Part shown: one piece after another, positions 22,681-35,196 of the stretch
How the letters are laid out: each line of letters starts with the position of its first letter
Numbering within the stretch: position 1 is the first letter of the stretch
From: Endocalyx cinctus
Taxonomy: Eukaryota > Ascomycota > Sordariomycetes > Amphisphaeriales > Apiosporaceae
Reading direction: 5' to 3'
DNA length: 64,000 bases
NCBI GenBank assembly: GCA_001600455.1
Contig: BCKC01000003.1
Coordinates: 1,612,001 to 1,676,000, forward strand
Translations under genes and position numbers: made by a program
The notes under the pieces: model-generated
What the model was told of the DNA's origin: nothing
What the model saw: the letters and a program-made list of their open reading frames with translations, nothing else
The model's database searches: none

Positions 22681-24878
22681 GGTGTTGAATGTAATACTTT
22701 TTTTTGGGTGATTTCAAAGAACGATGGATTGCGATAGACTGAGGATGGACGTATGGATCAGACTGGGGATTCGTGGAGGATATCGAACTATTATATATAC
22801 GCCGGTCGTCGTCCTGAGGCTTGCGATAACGTCGGTCAAGGAACTGAGTAACTCCTCACTACTACTCTGTTCGAATAAATACATCACGTCATCTCAAAAA
22901 GATGTTACACACCCACGACTTATTGATAATAGGGATGAATAATAATGATAACGAATTCAACCCCTAAATGGCATCGTAACGTGGCATGCGTCTTGCATCG
23001 AAGTTTCCTCGACTACCACCCTCATTAAAATTTAATTTATTCACGTGTCAAAATTCCCAATGGCCATGTCTTGGATCGCCTCTGATAACGTCAGTCTGGG
23101 GACCGAGATATGCTGACGAAACAAGTTTCTTGCTGCCCTCCGTCCCCATGGATGATTTAAGCCGCAATCTATCTGGCCGCTTTTTAGGCTAAGAAGCACA
23201 CTAGCTTCATATCTCATCCCCCAAATGCTACCTCGTCCAGATATCTGATTTCCTAAAATAGCTCATATTTAGATAGCTTATTCCGACTACTGGGTCGTTG
23301 GATTTGAAGCTCCCAGCAGCCTTAGCAATTCTTCCAGGGCGCCCCCAAGAATGGAAAGGGGCTATGCTCGATTGCTGCTTCGCAGCGATTTTTGTCGTAT
23401 AAATGTCTGTATGAATGGTCGTTCTCGGCGCTGCATACCAACGTCACTCGGTCCTGAAATCCTGAAGGTAGGATCTCATTCACGAACCTTGGGAGTATTG
23501 CGATTCTCTTTTTTCTACACCTTCACGTTCTCTAAATCCACGAATTCTTATATCACTCCGGTCTACTCATATAGTAATGATCATCGTGAGGAGCAGAAGG
23601 CAAAGTCAACTATATCTCAATCATCGGAATATTATTATTCTCGACTCAGCTGGACTCCGACCCGAAGATAACCCGTTCCATTGATCCTTCAATCCCGTAT
23701 AACTAACTGTAACATCACTTTGTCTCAGACAGAACGAACATAATTACTTAAGAAGCAGACCCCGTGACGCCAAAATCTATGATAAAATCCCCGACAAGAT
23801 TTTAAATACCGATATGGATGTATCCCCAGATGCATGATAAATTTCTGGAGTTTCTTTCGGAGGCATGCGATTCCAGCCGGATGGATCGCTGCGAAGATTA
23901 CCATTTGCGATCATGTCGCCTCCGGAATTATCAATGGCTCATCTTCCAGGAGGGTGCCTCGAGGAAGGCACCCGGGCGTGTAAGATGCAACTGTCTAAGA
24001 AGATATCTCCTATGATTCGGTAACGAAATCAAAACTTTAATAATGACATCCCCGGGTTTTATGCTTTAGGGTGTGTTATATCCCGGCCTGGGTTGACATT
24101 TTCCCCCTCTCCATTTCCACGGATTCTCCGATTGGTATTTCAATGTATGGATCGTATTCTACACCTGCCATCTTCGTTTGGATGCTTGAACTTTGTCTCA
24201 ATCTTCAGGCTCCTTGTGACTATCCTTTTTTACGAATTTAAGGAAGACGATACCCCTACGAAGTTCTATTGGGAGCCTACTATTAGGTTTGATAATTCAA
24301 ATACTTTTTTTTTCTTGTGTGTGTGGTATCTAGAGACATGCACTCTACCAAAATTCTCACTGATACGGCCCTGGCGGAGTAGTGGCCGGCAATTTTTAAG
24401 ACCTGTCTCACCATAATAATGCTGGTGATATCCAATTAGGATGATTATTGACCAATTTTTCTCATTCAAGTATATATGTAGGTAGTACTGGTGTATTTGA
24501 TATTCGGTTGTCAGTTGTGCCATAACAATTTCTATGTTAGGAAATGATTACGTGGGTATATAGAAGATTTTAGAAATACGAATTGAAAATGGCAAATAAG
24601 GAGACATGATGGAAAATGCGATATACGGCTCTGGCTCTATCTTAGGTGTAAAACGCGGCGTGAAACTAAACCTTGGAATGGTCTTCTACTTGTTAGGTGC
24701 ATCTCAAGGGGATTCGACTCAGTCAACCCCTTTTCTCGTTAGTTAGCTAGGTTAACTTGTTAGTCGCGAAATGTAAAACGAAACGTGCTTTTCCGAACAC
24801 CGATTTATACTCGTTACTTGATTGTTTTCATATTTTGGCAATGGTATATTGAGACCCAAAAACGTGGTCTCTGGCACA
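22681..24878. other. Spacer with divergent promoters (CFEM and GT25)
   Basis: About 2.2 kb between two diverging genes. The left end holds the CFEM promoter (TATA-like box near 22791-22799), and the right end the leader of the glycosyltransferase. Frames of 60-107 codons here lack recognisable domains. No RNA gene or repeat is seen. Confidence 0.45.
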
Positions 24879-26231
24879 ATGCTGAGAAGGATACTCAACC
24901 CCGTGTTTATATTCATAAGCGCCTTTGTGATTTTCATCTTCTTTTACTTTCAAATTACTACTGCTTCGTACGACCTACCGAATAATACGCCTATTCTTTC
25001 TAGTGGTGAAAAGACAAGTATAGGTTCGGGCCTGGTTGGGGACATTAAAAATACTTCCTTAGGTGTGAGTCTTACCTCTTAATAAATGAAGACGTAAAAT
25101 AGCCGGTGACAGTCCAAGGCTTACAAAGAGTGAAAGTTTGAGAAAGTTTTTGTCGTGAGCCGACCTCTTCGCAGCGACAGGCGGGATGGCATAACTTTAG
25201 GGGCATCTCTGAGCAATTTCGCGTTTGAGTTTATTGATGGTGTCGATGGCGATAAGATACCTGAAAAGGCCATCCCGAATAGCTTGGGCGGCGGGCATCC
25301 ATCTTCACCGACAATAGGTGCATGGCGCGCCCATATGGACGCCATTAGAGAGTTAGTGAGAATCTTTATAGAGAGCCATTGAATCTCGCAGTGATTAATT
25401 TCCCCGATATATAGGGTCGTGAGACGGAACTTATCAACCGCCTTGATTATGGAAGACGATGCGGACTGGGACGTGAGAATTAAGGACCAACTTCGGGACA
25501 TGGCACTCTCGGTTCACGCTCTGACACAACCTCTGACAAAGTCTTCGAAAGACACACCCACGTATGCAGATCCGACGTACCCGCATATCTCCGAAGGTGA
25601 CCTATTATCAGTACCGGAGTTCGGTTTCGATAACCTGCCTGCCACCGTGGCCCCGACCAAGTCTCCATACGGGGATAATTGGGACGTCCTCTGGCTCGGG
25701 CATTGCGGTATGCGCTTCCCGTTCCCCGACAACCGGATCATACCGCGAGGACGGGTGATACATACGGACGACGAAACCGTGCCGCAGCAGCAGTATCTGC
25801 ACACCATCTGGGATACGGACGACCTCAAGTTACAGTACGCGAACCACACCCGAGCGGTGCACCACGCGCAGGAAGGGGTGTGTTCCCTCGCGTACGCGGT
25901 GACGCAGAAGGGGGATCAGCAGCTCCTGTACGAGCTGGGCCTCAAGAACGTCGGCGAACCTTTCGACATCGAGCTGAGGTGGTTTTGCGAGGGTGTCGGA
26001 CAACCGTCTAGGGGTTATCACACTTGCCTGACAACGCAGCCGTCGCTTTTTCAAATTCACCTCCCGGCCGGCCCCAAATCGGCGAATAGCGATATCGGAG
26101 ATGGCGGCGATGAGTGGCAAGATGAGGTGACCAAGGTCCTCAGATATAGCGTGAGACTGAATGCTGAAAGGCTCTTGGACGGGCGGACAAGGTTGGAGGA
26201 TTTGGTTGACCAATGGCCAGATGTTGACTGA
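24879..26231 (+). CDS. Glycosyltransferase family 25-like type II membrane protein
   Basis: Three exons, 24879-25064, 25137-25351 and 25415-26231, giving 405 residues. The short N-terminal tail (MLRRILNP) is followed by a membrane anchor (about residues 9-25, rich in Phe and Ile), as in Golgi type II enzymes. The catalytic region begins GFEKVFVVSRPLRSDRRDG, contains GAWRAHMDAIRE and the acidic IMEDDADWDV motif, and later DVLWLGHCG and CSLAYAVTQKG; these are hallmarks of the GT25/LPS-type glycosyltransferase fold. An upstream in-frame ATG at 24822 would add 19 residues before the anchor, so I prefer 24879. The first intron uses GTGAGT after a glycine codon. Donor sugar and acceptor are unknown. 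Confidence 0.87.
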
Positions 26232-26854
26232 AGGAAGAACTTCTCAATAGAGTAATTTTTTCTTTTTTTGAAGGATAATATTATATGAGCCATTCTATTA
26301 TATATTGGAATAATTGTATAACCACTACCTTTAGATTTAACTATCCCAACGCCGAAAGTAGACAAGACAAGAAAAAAGGAGTAACGGACTAGGGGACATG
26401 CATACCGTGTAAATACAGTGCGTATACTATATATGTTCAATGATGTCACCCCACTAGTTACCGAAGACAATTCAGACAATGCAGTCGTCCTAACAAATCC
26501 TACTGAACCTTGGAATTCACTATAAATCAAATTGGGCAACAAGTCAAAAGGAGTTGGGTTAGTGGTGAGTCTGTGGTTGAAGTATAACCTTATCATTTTC
26601 TTTTTAATATAAAGGTTTAGGGTGACAGCTGATTATCGCATAATTCTGCCATCTGTCCACGGGTCCTAATGACCTTATCTTGTGATGGTGGGATGTTACT
26701 GAAGACGAAATAAAGAAGAACCCAATGATCAGACCAGCCAAATGCTTTTTTACCTGAAAGAACCCACAACACAACATAAGACACCTAAACGTCATCAAAA
26801 TTATACAACTGAAAACATATACATAAATAAATATTTCAAATTTGACGAGTCAAT
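26232..26854. promoter_or_regulatory. Spacer upstream of PPE1
   Basis: AT-rich 623-bp spacer between two genes in the same direction, holding the GT25 terminator region and the PPE1 promoter. No gene is seen. Confidence 0.45.
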
Positions 26855-28297
26855 ATGAGCGATCTTCAAAAAGCATGGGCCAAGAATCGCCTCACTGCTC
26901 TACCAATAGAAAGCTTTGACGAGCAAGAGGAGGACGCAAATGAGACTATCTCCGAACTACCAGATCATTTTGAAGACGATTCATCATCTGCGTCATCGGC
27001 TTCATCTACGGGGACTGTCATTCCGTCGCCAAGTCAGAATCTTTTCGCTAGACCCCAGGGGTACGTACTTCTCTCCGTTGGGCCGCGATTGTTTTGTTAA
27101 ACTGAATAGTTAACACATCTGCTCTCTCTTCTCCCCCTTTTTTGTTTTCGAATTATCTTAGTATACCAAGGGGTCGAACGTATCAGCAGATACCATGGAC
27201 TACGTATTTTGAAAGGGAACTTTACCTGCATGACAAGAATGCTGGTCCCGCAAGCCCAACGTATCATGTGTACCTGACGTCGCCCGTCGACAAGGGTCCG
27301 CTTTTCGTCATGCATCACGGCGGCGGTTCTTCGGGTCTCTCCTTCGCCGTCGTGGCCGATGAGATCCGGAGGCGCTTACCATCGGCAGGTATACTGTCGC
27401 TGGATTCGCGGGGTCACGGATCGACCTCTATTCCGATGCCGGCGCAGGAAGATCTTAGCGGCGACAATAGTAACTATAACCCTAACACGGACCTACATCT
27501 CAAGCTTCTCAGCGAAGACCTTTTAAAAATCATTCTCTTGACCAAGAAGGAAATGAAGTGGCCTGGTTTGCCGCCGATTGTCTTAGTTGGCCACTCGATG
27601 GGTGGCGCCGTCGTCGTGGAGTTGGCCAAGACGGGACAGCTTGGGAACACGCTTCTCGGGTACGCCGTCCTAGACGTAGTAGAGGGATCCGCCATAGACG
27701 CCCTACAACATATGCACACGTACCTCTCGACGAGACCTACGGGATTCCAGTCGGTCGAGGCCGGAATCGAGTGGCACATAAGATCGAGAACGGTGAGGAA
27801 CTCGATCTCGGCCCGGACTAACGTTCCCGCCCTGCTTGTACTCGACGAGAGTTTTGATTCTCAACAACAGGACGGAAGTAGCAGCAAATCGTCGCGGAGG
27901 TGGAAGTGGAGGACCGACTTGGGTGCCACCCAACCGTACTGGGAGGATTGGTTCTCCGGTCTTAGCAAGAAGTTTTTAGAAGCTAAGGGTGGGAAGCTTT
28001 TACTGCTTGCCGGTACGGACCGGCTGGATACGGAGTTGACGATTGGGCAAATGCAGGGCATGTCATCTTTCTTACTGTTCATATGCATCTTCTTATTACG
28101 TTTTTCTATTCCACTGACACATCTTCTCAGGGAAATATGCGCTTCAAGTCTTCCCCGAGGCGGGCCATTTCCTGCACGAGGACCTGCCGGAGAAGACAGC
28201 TATTGCGCTTGTCGATTTCTACCGTCGTAACGACCGGAGTGCCCTAGTGTTACCGCCCAAAGTGTCAGATTTGATTAAGCAAGGGAAGAAGGTGTAA
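26855..28297 (+). CDS. PPE1: Protein phosphatase methylesterase 1 (PP2A demethylation)
   Basis: Three exons, 26855-27060, 27162-28057 and 28131-28297, giving 422 residues. This alpha/beta hydrolase removes the methyl ester from the C-terminal leucine of the PP2A catalytic subunit. Visible features are an acidic, serine-rich N-terminal region; LFVMHHGGGSSGLSFA (oxyanion region); the nucleophile elbow GHSMGG with its serine; VLDVVEGSA; LLLLAGTDRLD (likely acid); and FPEAGHFLHEDLP (catalytic His). The second intron starts with GC, not GT: the spliced codon rebuilds the conserved run TIGQMQGKYALQVF only if the exon ends one base into the GGC codon, giving G|GCATGT...CTCAG|GG. It is convergent with DUS2. 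Confidence 0.94.
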
Positions 28298-28817
28298 ACT
28301 AGGTCAGTTAGCCCGTAGCCTGTACTTGGTCTGACACTGCATTGGAAATGTATATGAGACAGCGGGCTTGTTCATATCAACGGAAGGTCGTTTGAGACAC
28401 ATCACTTCAGATAGATCAGTTTAGACTTCATTGTTCCGGTAGTTGGTATTCTGATTATTAAGACGTCTTTCGCAAGCAAGAACCATCTACGTATGCCTAC
28501 TTTTATAACCTTGTGAATTGGCTGAGAATAAATCCAGGTTATCCCAAGGCTATTTTTCTTCTTTTTTTCTAAGCACATTTCTCATTTATATTTTTGTTTT
28601 CCTAAAGTCCATGCCCAGCCTATCACCCCATCTTTCCGACCCCAATGTCAAAATTTCCTATATGGAAATATGTATCGTGTGTGAACCAAACAAATCTGCT
28701 AACGCCATATATGATGCATTCCCCTTCCCTCACCATGCTTTACTTTTTTTGGTATTCTATGTTATGTCGTTACGTCCAATGATAAGTTCTCCTCCAGAAA
28801 ATGCTGCCAGAATTCCG
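28298..28817. other. Convergent spacer PPE1/DUS2
   Basis: A 520-bp region with both 3' flanks. A plus-strand frame at 28518-28937 runs into DUS2 on the opposite strand and has no protein-like features. Confidence 0.45.
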
Positions 28818-30292
28818 TTATATAGGAATAGATACGGGCTCGGACGTTTGTTGTTGTACATCGGGTTGGGTAGTAGTAGTGGTGGTGGTGTTTGCGGCAT
28901 TGACTCCTCGAGCCGAGAGACTCTTCTTGTCCGATGACCTTGATTTTGCCATTTGCCCTCCCGCGGCCATCGCACTCTCGTTCTGATTTTTTTTCTTGTT
29001 TTGTTGATCATTATTATTACTATTGGCATTTTTCTTAACCTTCGGTGCACCGTCCGGCCCGAGTCCGAGTGCTAGATCGGTATCGCGCGCTCGCTCGAGC
29101 AGGTGCTCGAAGCCCAACGCCTCGCAGACGCGGGTGTAGCTCTTGCAAGGGCTGATGAGTCGGTATTGCGGCATTTTCCCGGGGATCAGCTGGCAGAGCA
29201 GGAACTTGGTGTTTCCGAACCGGTTCTCAACCTCCATGGCCTGGCGCAGGTAATTTTCGACGACCTCGTCCCACTTGGCCAGCCCGCCGTCCGACGCGGC
29301 CCGGAAGCAGCTCGGGTTCTTCTCGGCCGCGACGGCGATCATGGCGCCGTCGCAGCCGTATTCTTTCGCGAGCCCGATCGCCTGATCGCGCGACTCGACG
29401 TCCCCGTTCATGAGGCACGCGACCCCGGCCTCGCGGCACACGTCGGCGACCATGCGCAGCTGGCCCCGGATCGCGCGCTCGCGGGGTCGCATCGGCGTCG
29501 TCCGGCAGTGGACCGTCAGACCGGTGATCCCGGTCGCGACGAGCCTGCGGACGAGGGTTTCCGTCTCGGCCGCGGTCGAGAGGAGCCGGATCTTGACGCT
29601 CACGCCGACGTCGAACCTCTCGGCCACGAGCGCCTCGAGGATGGCGCACAGCTTGTCGGGCGTCTGCAGGAGGGCCGCGCCCATGCCGTCGTGCGTGCTG
29701 AACGGCTTGGGGCACCCGGCGTTCACGTCGATCCCGGCCACGTCGCCGGCGACGAGACGCGCCGCCGCGACCGCGAGGTCCGGGTTCGACGTCCCGATCT
29801 GGAAGATCAGCCGCTTCCCTTCCTTCTCCGGGTGCAACCGGTAGATGACGCTCTCCCTGGAATCGGCCGGCGTGTTGGTGTGGCTGTGCGAGGGATTCCG
29901 CACCCATTCGACGGTTCGCGCCGTTTCGTTGTATCGTCGGGTCGTACCGATCATGGACCTATCGACGGTTTCGGGACCTGGATTTCGTTGATGAAATTTG
30001 GTTAGTCTCAGGAAGTACCTTCAGTATAAGGTGTGTTTCTATCTCTCTCCCTTTCTCTCTCTTTCTTCTCTCATTTTGGTTGGGTAAGTATTTGAAACTT
30101 ACCCCATACTAGATCCGCGCCATATTGTAAAGCCAGCAGTCGTGTTGCGATCTCTCCGGACCGGACCATGGGCGCAAGTACGACCTTGCCCCTGTAATCG
30201 ACGCCCCTAGGGGGGATGGGCACCTTTTTTATTATCTTCTCGGGTGATACTAATGACATGACGCCTCTAAATATTCGTAAAAACTGTGACAT
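28818..30292 (-). CDS. DUS2: tRNA-dihydrouridine synthase 2
   Basis: Two exons, 30292-30103 and 29977-28818, giving 449 residues. Dus2 reduces uridine to dihydrouridine at position 20 of the tRNA D-loop using FMN and NADPH. The flavin-site block VVLAPMVRSGEIATRLLA is in exon 1, and the splice rebuilds DLVWGPETVDRSMIGTTRR. The catalytic cysteine lies in DVNAGCPKPFS; further blocks are VSVKIRLL, GLTVHCRT and CLMNGDVES. A segment between VEWVRNPSHSHTN and VIYRLHPEKEG separates the first strands. The last 80 or so residues are low-complexity (Asn, Lys and Thr runs). Exon 2 is very GC-rich, which creates long antisense frames. A second ATG twelve codons in is an alternative start. Confidence 0.94.
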
Positions 30293-33200
30293 GTCAACAG
30301 AGAAGGGTGTCGAGGTTTGCGATCATTCATAACGTTGAGCTTCTTTTTTTTTTTTTTTTAATCGCTTCGCAAGCTTCTCCGATTTTTTTTTTTTTTTTTT
30401 GGGAAGGCTCAAGTTAATTCAATTAAGCGGGACCTCCCGCGCTATTATAAATTACCATCTTTAAATCTTATCGGAGATCTTATCTAATCAAATCTAATCG
30501 GGGATTTATAACCTTTATGTTCCATTCCGAAGTCTAGCTATAGCAACTATCGTCGACAACGCTTCTAGTTGACTAAAATCTTGGACGTTTAAGGATTTTA
30601 TGCATCCCATGAATTGGAGATGAAAAGCAGTCACTACAGGTCCCACATAGCCTAGATACCGTTCATTGAAAACAAGCTTGAGGCTTGCTCGGCATGAAAG
30701 AACAAGAAGAGGGGGGGAAATTGAAGAGGAGGGGAAGAGACAGCTGTGCTAGCAGTCGTCCCTCTTTCGCGTGTCAGACATTGTCCACTTTCAACCGGAC
30801 TCTCCGTTAAGGCCCCGAGACAGCATCTAGCTAAACAAGTAGTCAGGAATACTAGTCAGATAGTCGGATAACCATAGCTCCCTTATTACGCCACAGTTAT
30901 TGTACACGACTAATGGGATATTTTGAGAATCAACCACGAAAGGAAGAAAAATAATAAGCGAAAAGGTAACTCTGATTAGCTGAAGGAGAGATATATCATC
31001 CGATTGTCTAATATACAAGATTCCTCCTAAATTTGATCCAGGTTTACCCTAGGTCACCTCATCTCTCTACCTATCAACGGACCTGATTCACTCTAGCATA
31101 ATTTGCATGTACAAGCAAGTTTTCTTGCGTTTCTCAGCGGTGCAGTGGCTTATATGAGATATTTACTGCCGAGGGATTATCAATTGGTCATTTTCCGGTG
31201 GTATCGGCCTAGAAATTTGATGAGGTGAGATTCTTAATTGACCTAACGTCATTTGCGAAGTTAGAGATTCAGAATAATCTTAGAGAATCTTGGCTCGACA
31301 TGTTAGTAGGCTATTGCGCTCCAGGATCAGCCATACCGGCGAAGACCAGCCGCCGTAAGCGTGTCTAAATTAGTACAGTCAGACTCTAATTTATTCTCTA
31401 TGGAAAATACTGCACTGCGATGAGGCTCTTACTCATGAAGCGAAGCGATCCCGGAATAGGTCCATACCTGTATACTGTAAGTTAGTCACTTTTAACCAAC
31501 TCAAATCAAATTAGGATTTAAACATGAGCGATGCCGCTTGTAGCCTGCGCTTGGCCGGACCAAGGCTTACTTACTCGACTGAAAAATCGACTGAGCCGAG
31601 CCTGAGCAAAGTGGCGATCTTAAAGGTGTGCTACTGTAGTGTTTTGGGAAAAGGGAATACCTGAACCGTACTCGAATTTCAGTCGCTTCATTCGGAGTCT
31701 CCCATTTTCCTGTTACAGCGAAAGGCATCCTCATCCCAGACCTGAACTAGACAAGACGAACGGCTAGGCTAAGTATTAACTTCATACAATCGTACTGCCA
31801 CGTGTATGTCAATGTGATCAAAAATTCAGAATCCGGCCTAAGTAAGCTGATGAAGGGAGTCAAATCACTGATCTGAGATCTGGGTGGGTCAAGTATCGGC
31901 ACTGCCAACTCTTTCAGCTCCTTTTCCATGGCTGCATAACGCCATGCAGGCTCGTTGTTGCTCGAGCCCCTCGGTCATATTTCTGAAAGTCGTCGAGATG
32001 CGCGTGCCTCCCGATGAGATTTTGGGCGTACAACTTGAATAATCATTCGTTCGGGCCCGTGTTCGCGGTTACCGTGGGTCTATACCTGTAGGTATTGTTA
32101 TTATTATGGATATAGACACCGCACATCCCCACGAGAACGAGGAATTCCTAGCCACGAAGGAATTGTCGAAGAACCCCGAGGGAAGAATGAAGCTCTATAG
32201 ATAGACGTAATAACGCGAACTATCGCCATTGTACCCATTTCTCTTTGGTCGGCTGCGTTAACTAGTTGCGAATGTGTGGGTGTAGTGACACGCCACATGA
32301 TGGAGCTAGCAGGATCCTCCACATCAAATTCGGTATGACTAGCAGCCCTGAACGGGGACTGGCTAGTATTATTTTTTGAAGACTCATCAAGTGGAGGATT
32401 GGATAGAATTCGTCAAGAACATCTGAAATGTCGTTTGATTTTGATATGAGGATTATCGTTATTTTTTATTCATATGCTCACTAGGTAGAATGACATCATC
32501 ATGATAATGTTTCGTTCAGGGTCTCAGGGTCCAAAGTCATGGCGGGGATTTGATTAGATCCTTGGGACATTTGTTCTTTTTTGCTTCTTCCTTCATATTT
32601 TTGATTTCTTCTCCATTTGTTCATTTCCATAAGATCCGGATCATCCTTCTTTTTCTACCCTGCATGATAGTTCTTCCAACTTATTAATTACAAAATAAAA
32701 AAATTCTATTCCGAAGAGGCGGAGCAAAAGGAGTGTGTGGGCATAGCGAGGGTACTTAGTTCTGGGGTGCATTAATTTCTAATTACGTACGTATTTTACC
32801 AGCTGGTTAAGAACAGGAACCCTTGAAGTCCGCAATGTATGTAGTGGAGACGGAGCACGTAAGCAACCAATTTTTTTCCGGATCACACACCATCGTTAGG
32901 CTACTTAGTAGTTATTACAGTAGTAATACACTTAGGGCCGTATGGTCAGGAGACGCCTGTTTTATCGTATTCAACACGGAGACAGGCCATATTATTCGCG
33001 TCCGCCACGTAGTTTCTCAGAAAACAGCCAACGATGATTTATGATTGCGGGCGGCTTTTACGGATAGCTTTTATGGAGCAGGACGAAATTGGCCAAGGTT
33101 AACAAATGTCAAGTTATGCTAAGAATAGGTAAGGATGTGGCTTGTGGGTTTTTTTTTTTTTTCTCTGCTGTAGCGTACATATACGGAGTACATAGTAATT

Positions 33201-35196
33201 GTCACACGGTTGTTAGCTGCTGGATAAAAGGGGTATGTTCCGGAGAATGTACATTTACATGTATATGTACGCATACAATTACAGTACTGACGAAAGCCAC
33301 CGCGGCTATGACGGGATGCACGGTAGGGCAGCCTGGCTTATATCCATATGTACCTACATATGTTGGTACACTACAAAGACAGCGTCCTGGCTTACATCAT
33401 GTAAAACTAAATCCCGGCAGATAGCTTACCACCTGTATGATTTAGCTAACGTGATAGGTCGACAGACTACAGCTGAAGTACATACTTAGTATACGTTTCC
33501 CTAGGACAAATTCTACACGAAGGTGGCGTTAATGCTGTTATTAGGTAGTGGGTGTACCGTGGTAGACATGCGTATACTGCGTATGTACGTTTATACCGGA
33601 ATATCGGAAACAAAGTGTGAAGAAACCATGAACCCGGCAACAGGGTAATTCCTCACTTTGTTCGTGTAAAATATACACAGTAGTTATGCAAATTAACAAA
33701 GATTCTCAGGATGGAATCAGTTCGATGCATAAATAGAATCGATATTAGGTTAGAGTCATAATTATGTATCGATATTATTGAACGAATAAAAACATTCTGC
33801 GTCTAAAGCCTACACATGTTTCTCAGCGTGAAGTTTGAATGTTCCAAGGCTTGCTTGTTTAGTACATCCATGGATAGTACTTGAAAACCACTCCATCTGT
33901 CTTTAGGACTAAGTACTGACTAGGTAGCACCCGCCTGATTCTATACCAATACATGCAGTACAGTAAGTAGGTGGTATTTCAATGACTATAGGTACCAAGT
34001 ATACCCATCTATACGAGCATTACAGTAGAATGCAAGACTGTGTACTGCAGCTCCTTAGGCCGTTACATGTTGAATAAGCTTAAAAGAAAATTTACAAATG
34101 CAACTCTTAGGTACAGTACAGATACCTATCAAGGATTGTGTGGTACGGGATATTCAAGAGAACCACAAAAACCCGCATATTATGTACCTTTCAGGGGTGT
34201 TCGAGTAATGCCGGGATATGGTGCGACGTCATGTCATGTCCTTTTCTTTTTTTCTTTTCTTTTTTGTGTGTGTTTTTGCTTTTTGCAACTTTCATAAATT
34301 CCTCTTCTACACGTGGACCTCTCAGGGCTTTGCATATTTAAATACATTACAATAATACATACGTAACATCCATTATAAAGGATTTATGGTTTTTGTTATT
34401 TGAAAGAAAAACAAAGTTATTGACATGCTATCTTTAGTAAATCTTACACTACAAGCGAGAAATAATACTTGGTATACCGTCTATTATACTCCGTACCTAA
34501 TATCATGAACTGCTTGATATATTTCATACGGTTGATGCAAAATTTATAATTTATCCCCTTCTTCTCTTTTTTTATGCGTATATATGTATGTATGTCTCAA
34601 AATAAAAAACATCCAAAGAAAAACCGTTATAATATTATCCACTATTGCCAACGCTTAATACTATTGAAGTTTGTTTTACTAACTACATTACCTAACATTT
34701 AGTTTACCCACTAGAATACGTACTTTCATGAGCACTCCTAGAGCGTCACTCTTGAGGCTTGGTGGTCTTCTCGAACTAGTGAATATTTTGTGCAAGCCCT
34801 CTCATCATTTGAGAAATAAAGCAGCTCGTGTTTCGGATCCGTAGTAAATTCACGGTGGAACAATCATTACCTGTTCTGCCTGTATAATTTCCCGCTTTCT
34901 TATTGTTGTTACGACGGCTTTCAAAGCAAACATGACTCTTGAGAGTAAGTACCTTCCCTGTCTTTTTTACCCGTCTATTCTTAATACACATATTCCCTCT
35001 CTACCCCATCCGAAATTTACTCTTTGCCCAAATATTATTCAACCTTGACTCCTGAAACAACCATCGAAGTCTTAAGTCTTGAACGGCTTCTACCACTACA
35101 TCCCCTCCGATCCAACCATCAAGATCTGTGTATGCCCTCTGTTCTACAGCTTGGGCTCAGCTCTTGTCATAAATGCAGGTCCTGAACACAAACACC
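30293..35196. other. Large gene-poor region with DUS2 promoter
   Basis: About 4.9 kb without a supportable gene. Near the left end are T runs at 30344-30359 and 30383-30400 (A runs for the minus-strand DUS2 promoter). The rest is AT-rich with scattered short frames of no recognisable content. The last part holds the leader of the next gene; the CAG at 35176-35178 is a plausible acceptor of a 5'-UTR intron. Confidence 0.4.

Noticed and set aside
24822..24878. Upstream start for the GT25 gene
   Set aside because: Adds a polar, non-conserved stretch before the signal anchor; ATG at 24879 gives the usual short cytosolic tail.
28518..28937. 139-codon plus frame after PPE1
   Set aside because: Overlaps the DUS2 3' end on the other strand and is low in complexity.
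29103..30005. 300-codon plus-strand frame opposite DUS2 (and a second minus frame at 29227-29907)
   Set aside because: Arg/Ala/Gly/Asp-rich composition of a GC-rich antisense shadow; the DUS2 frame carries conserved catalytic motifs.
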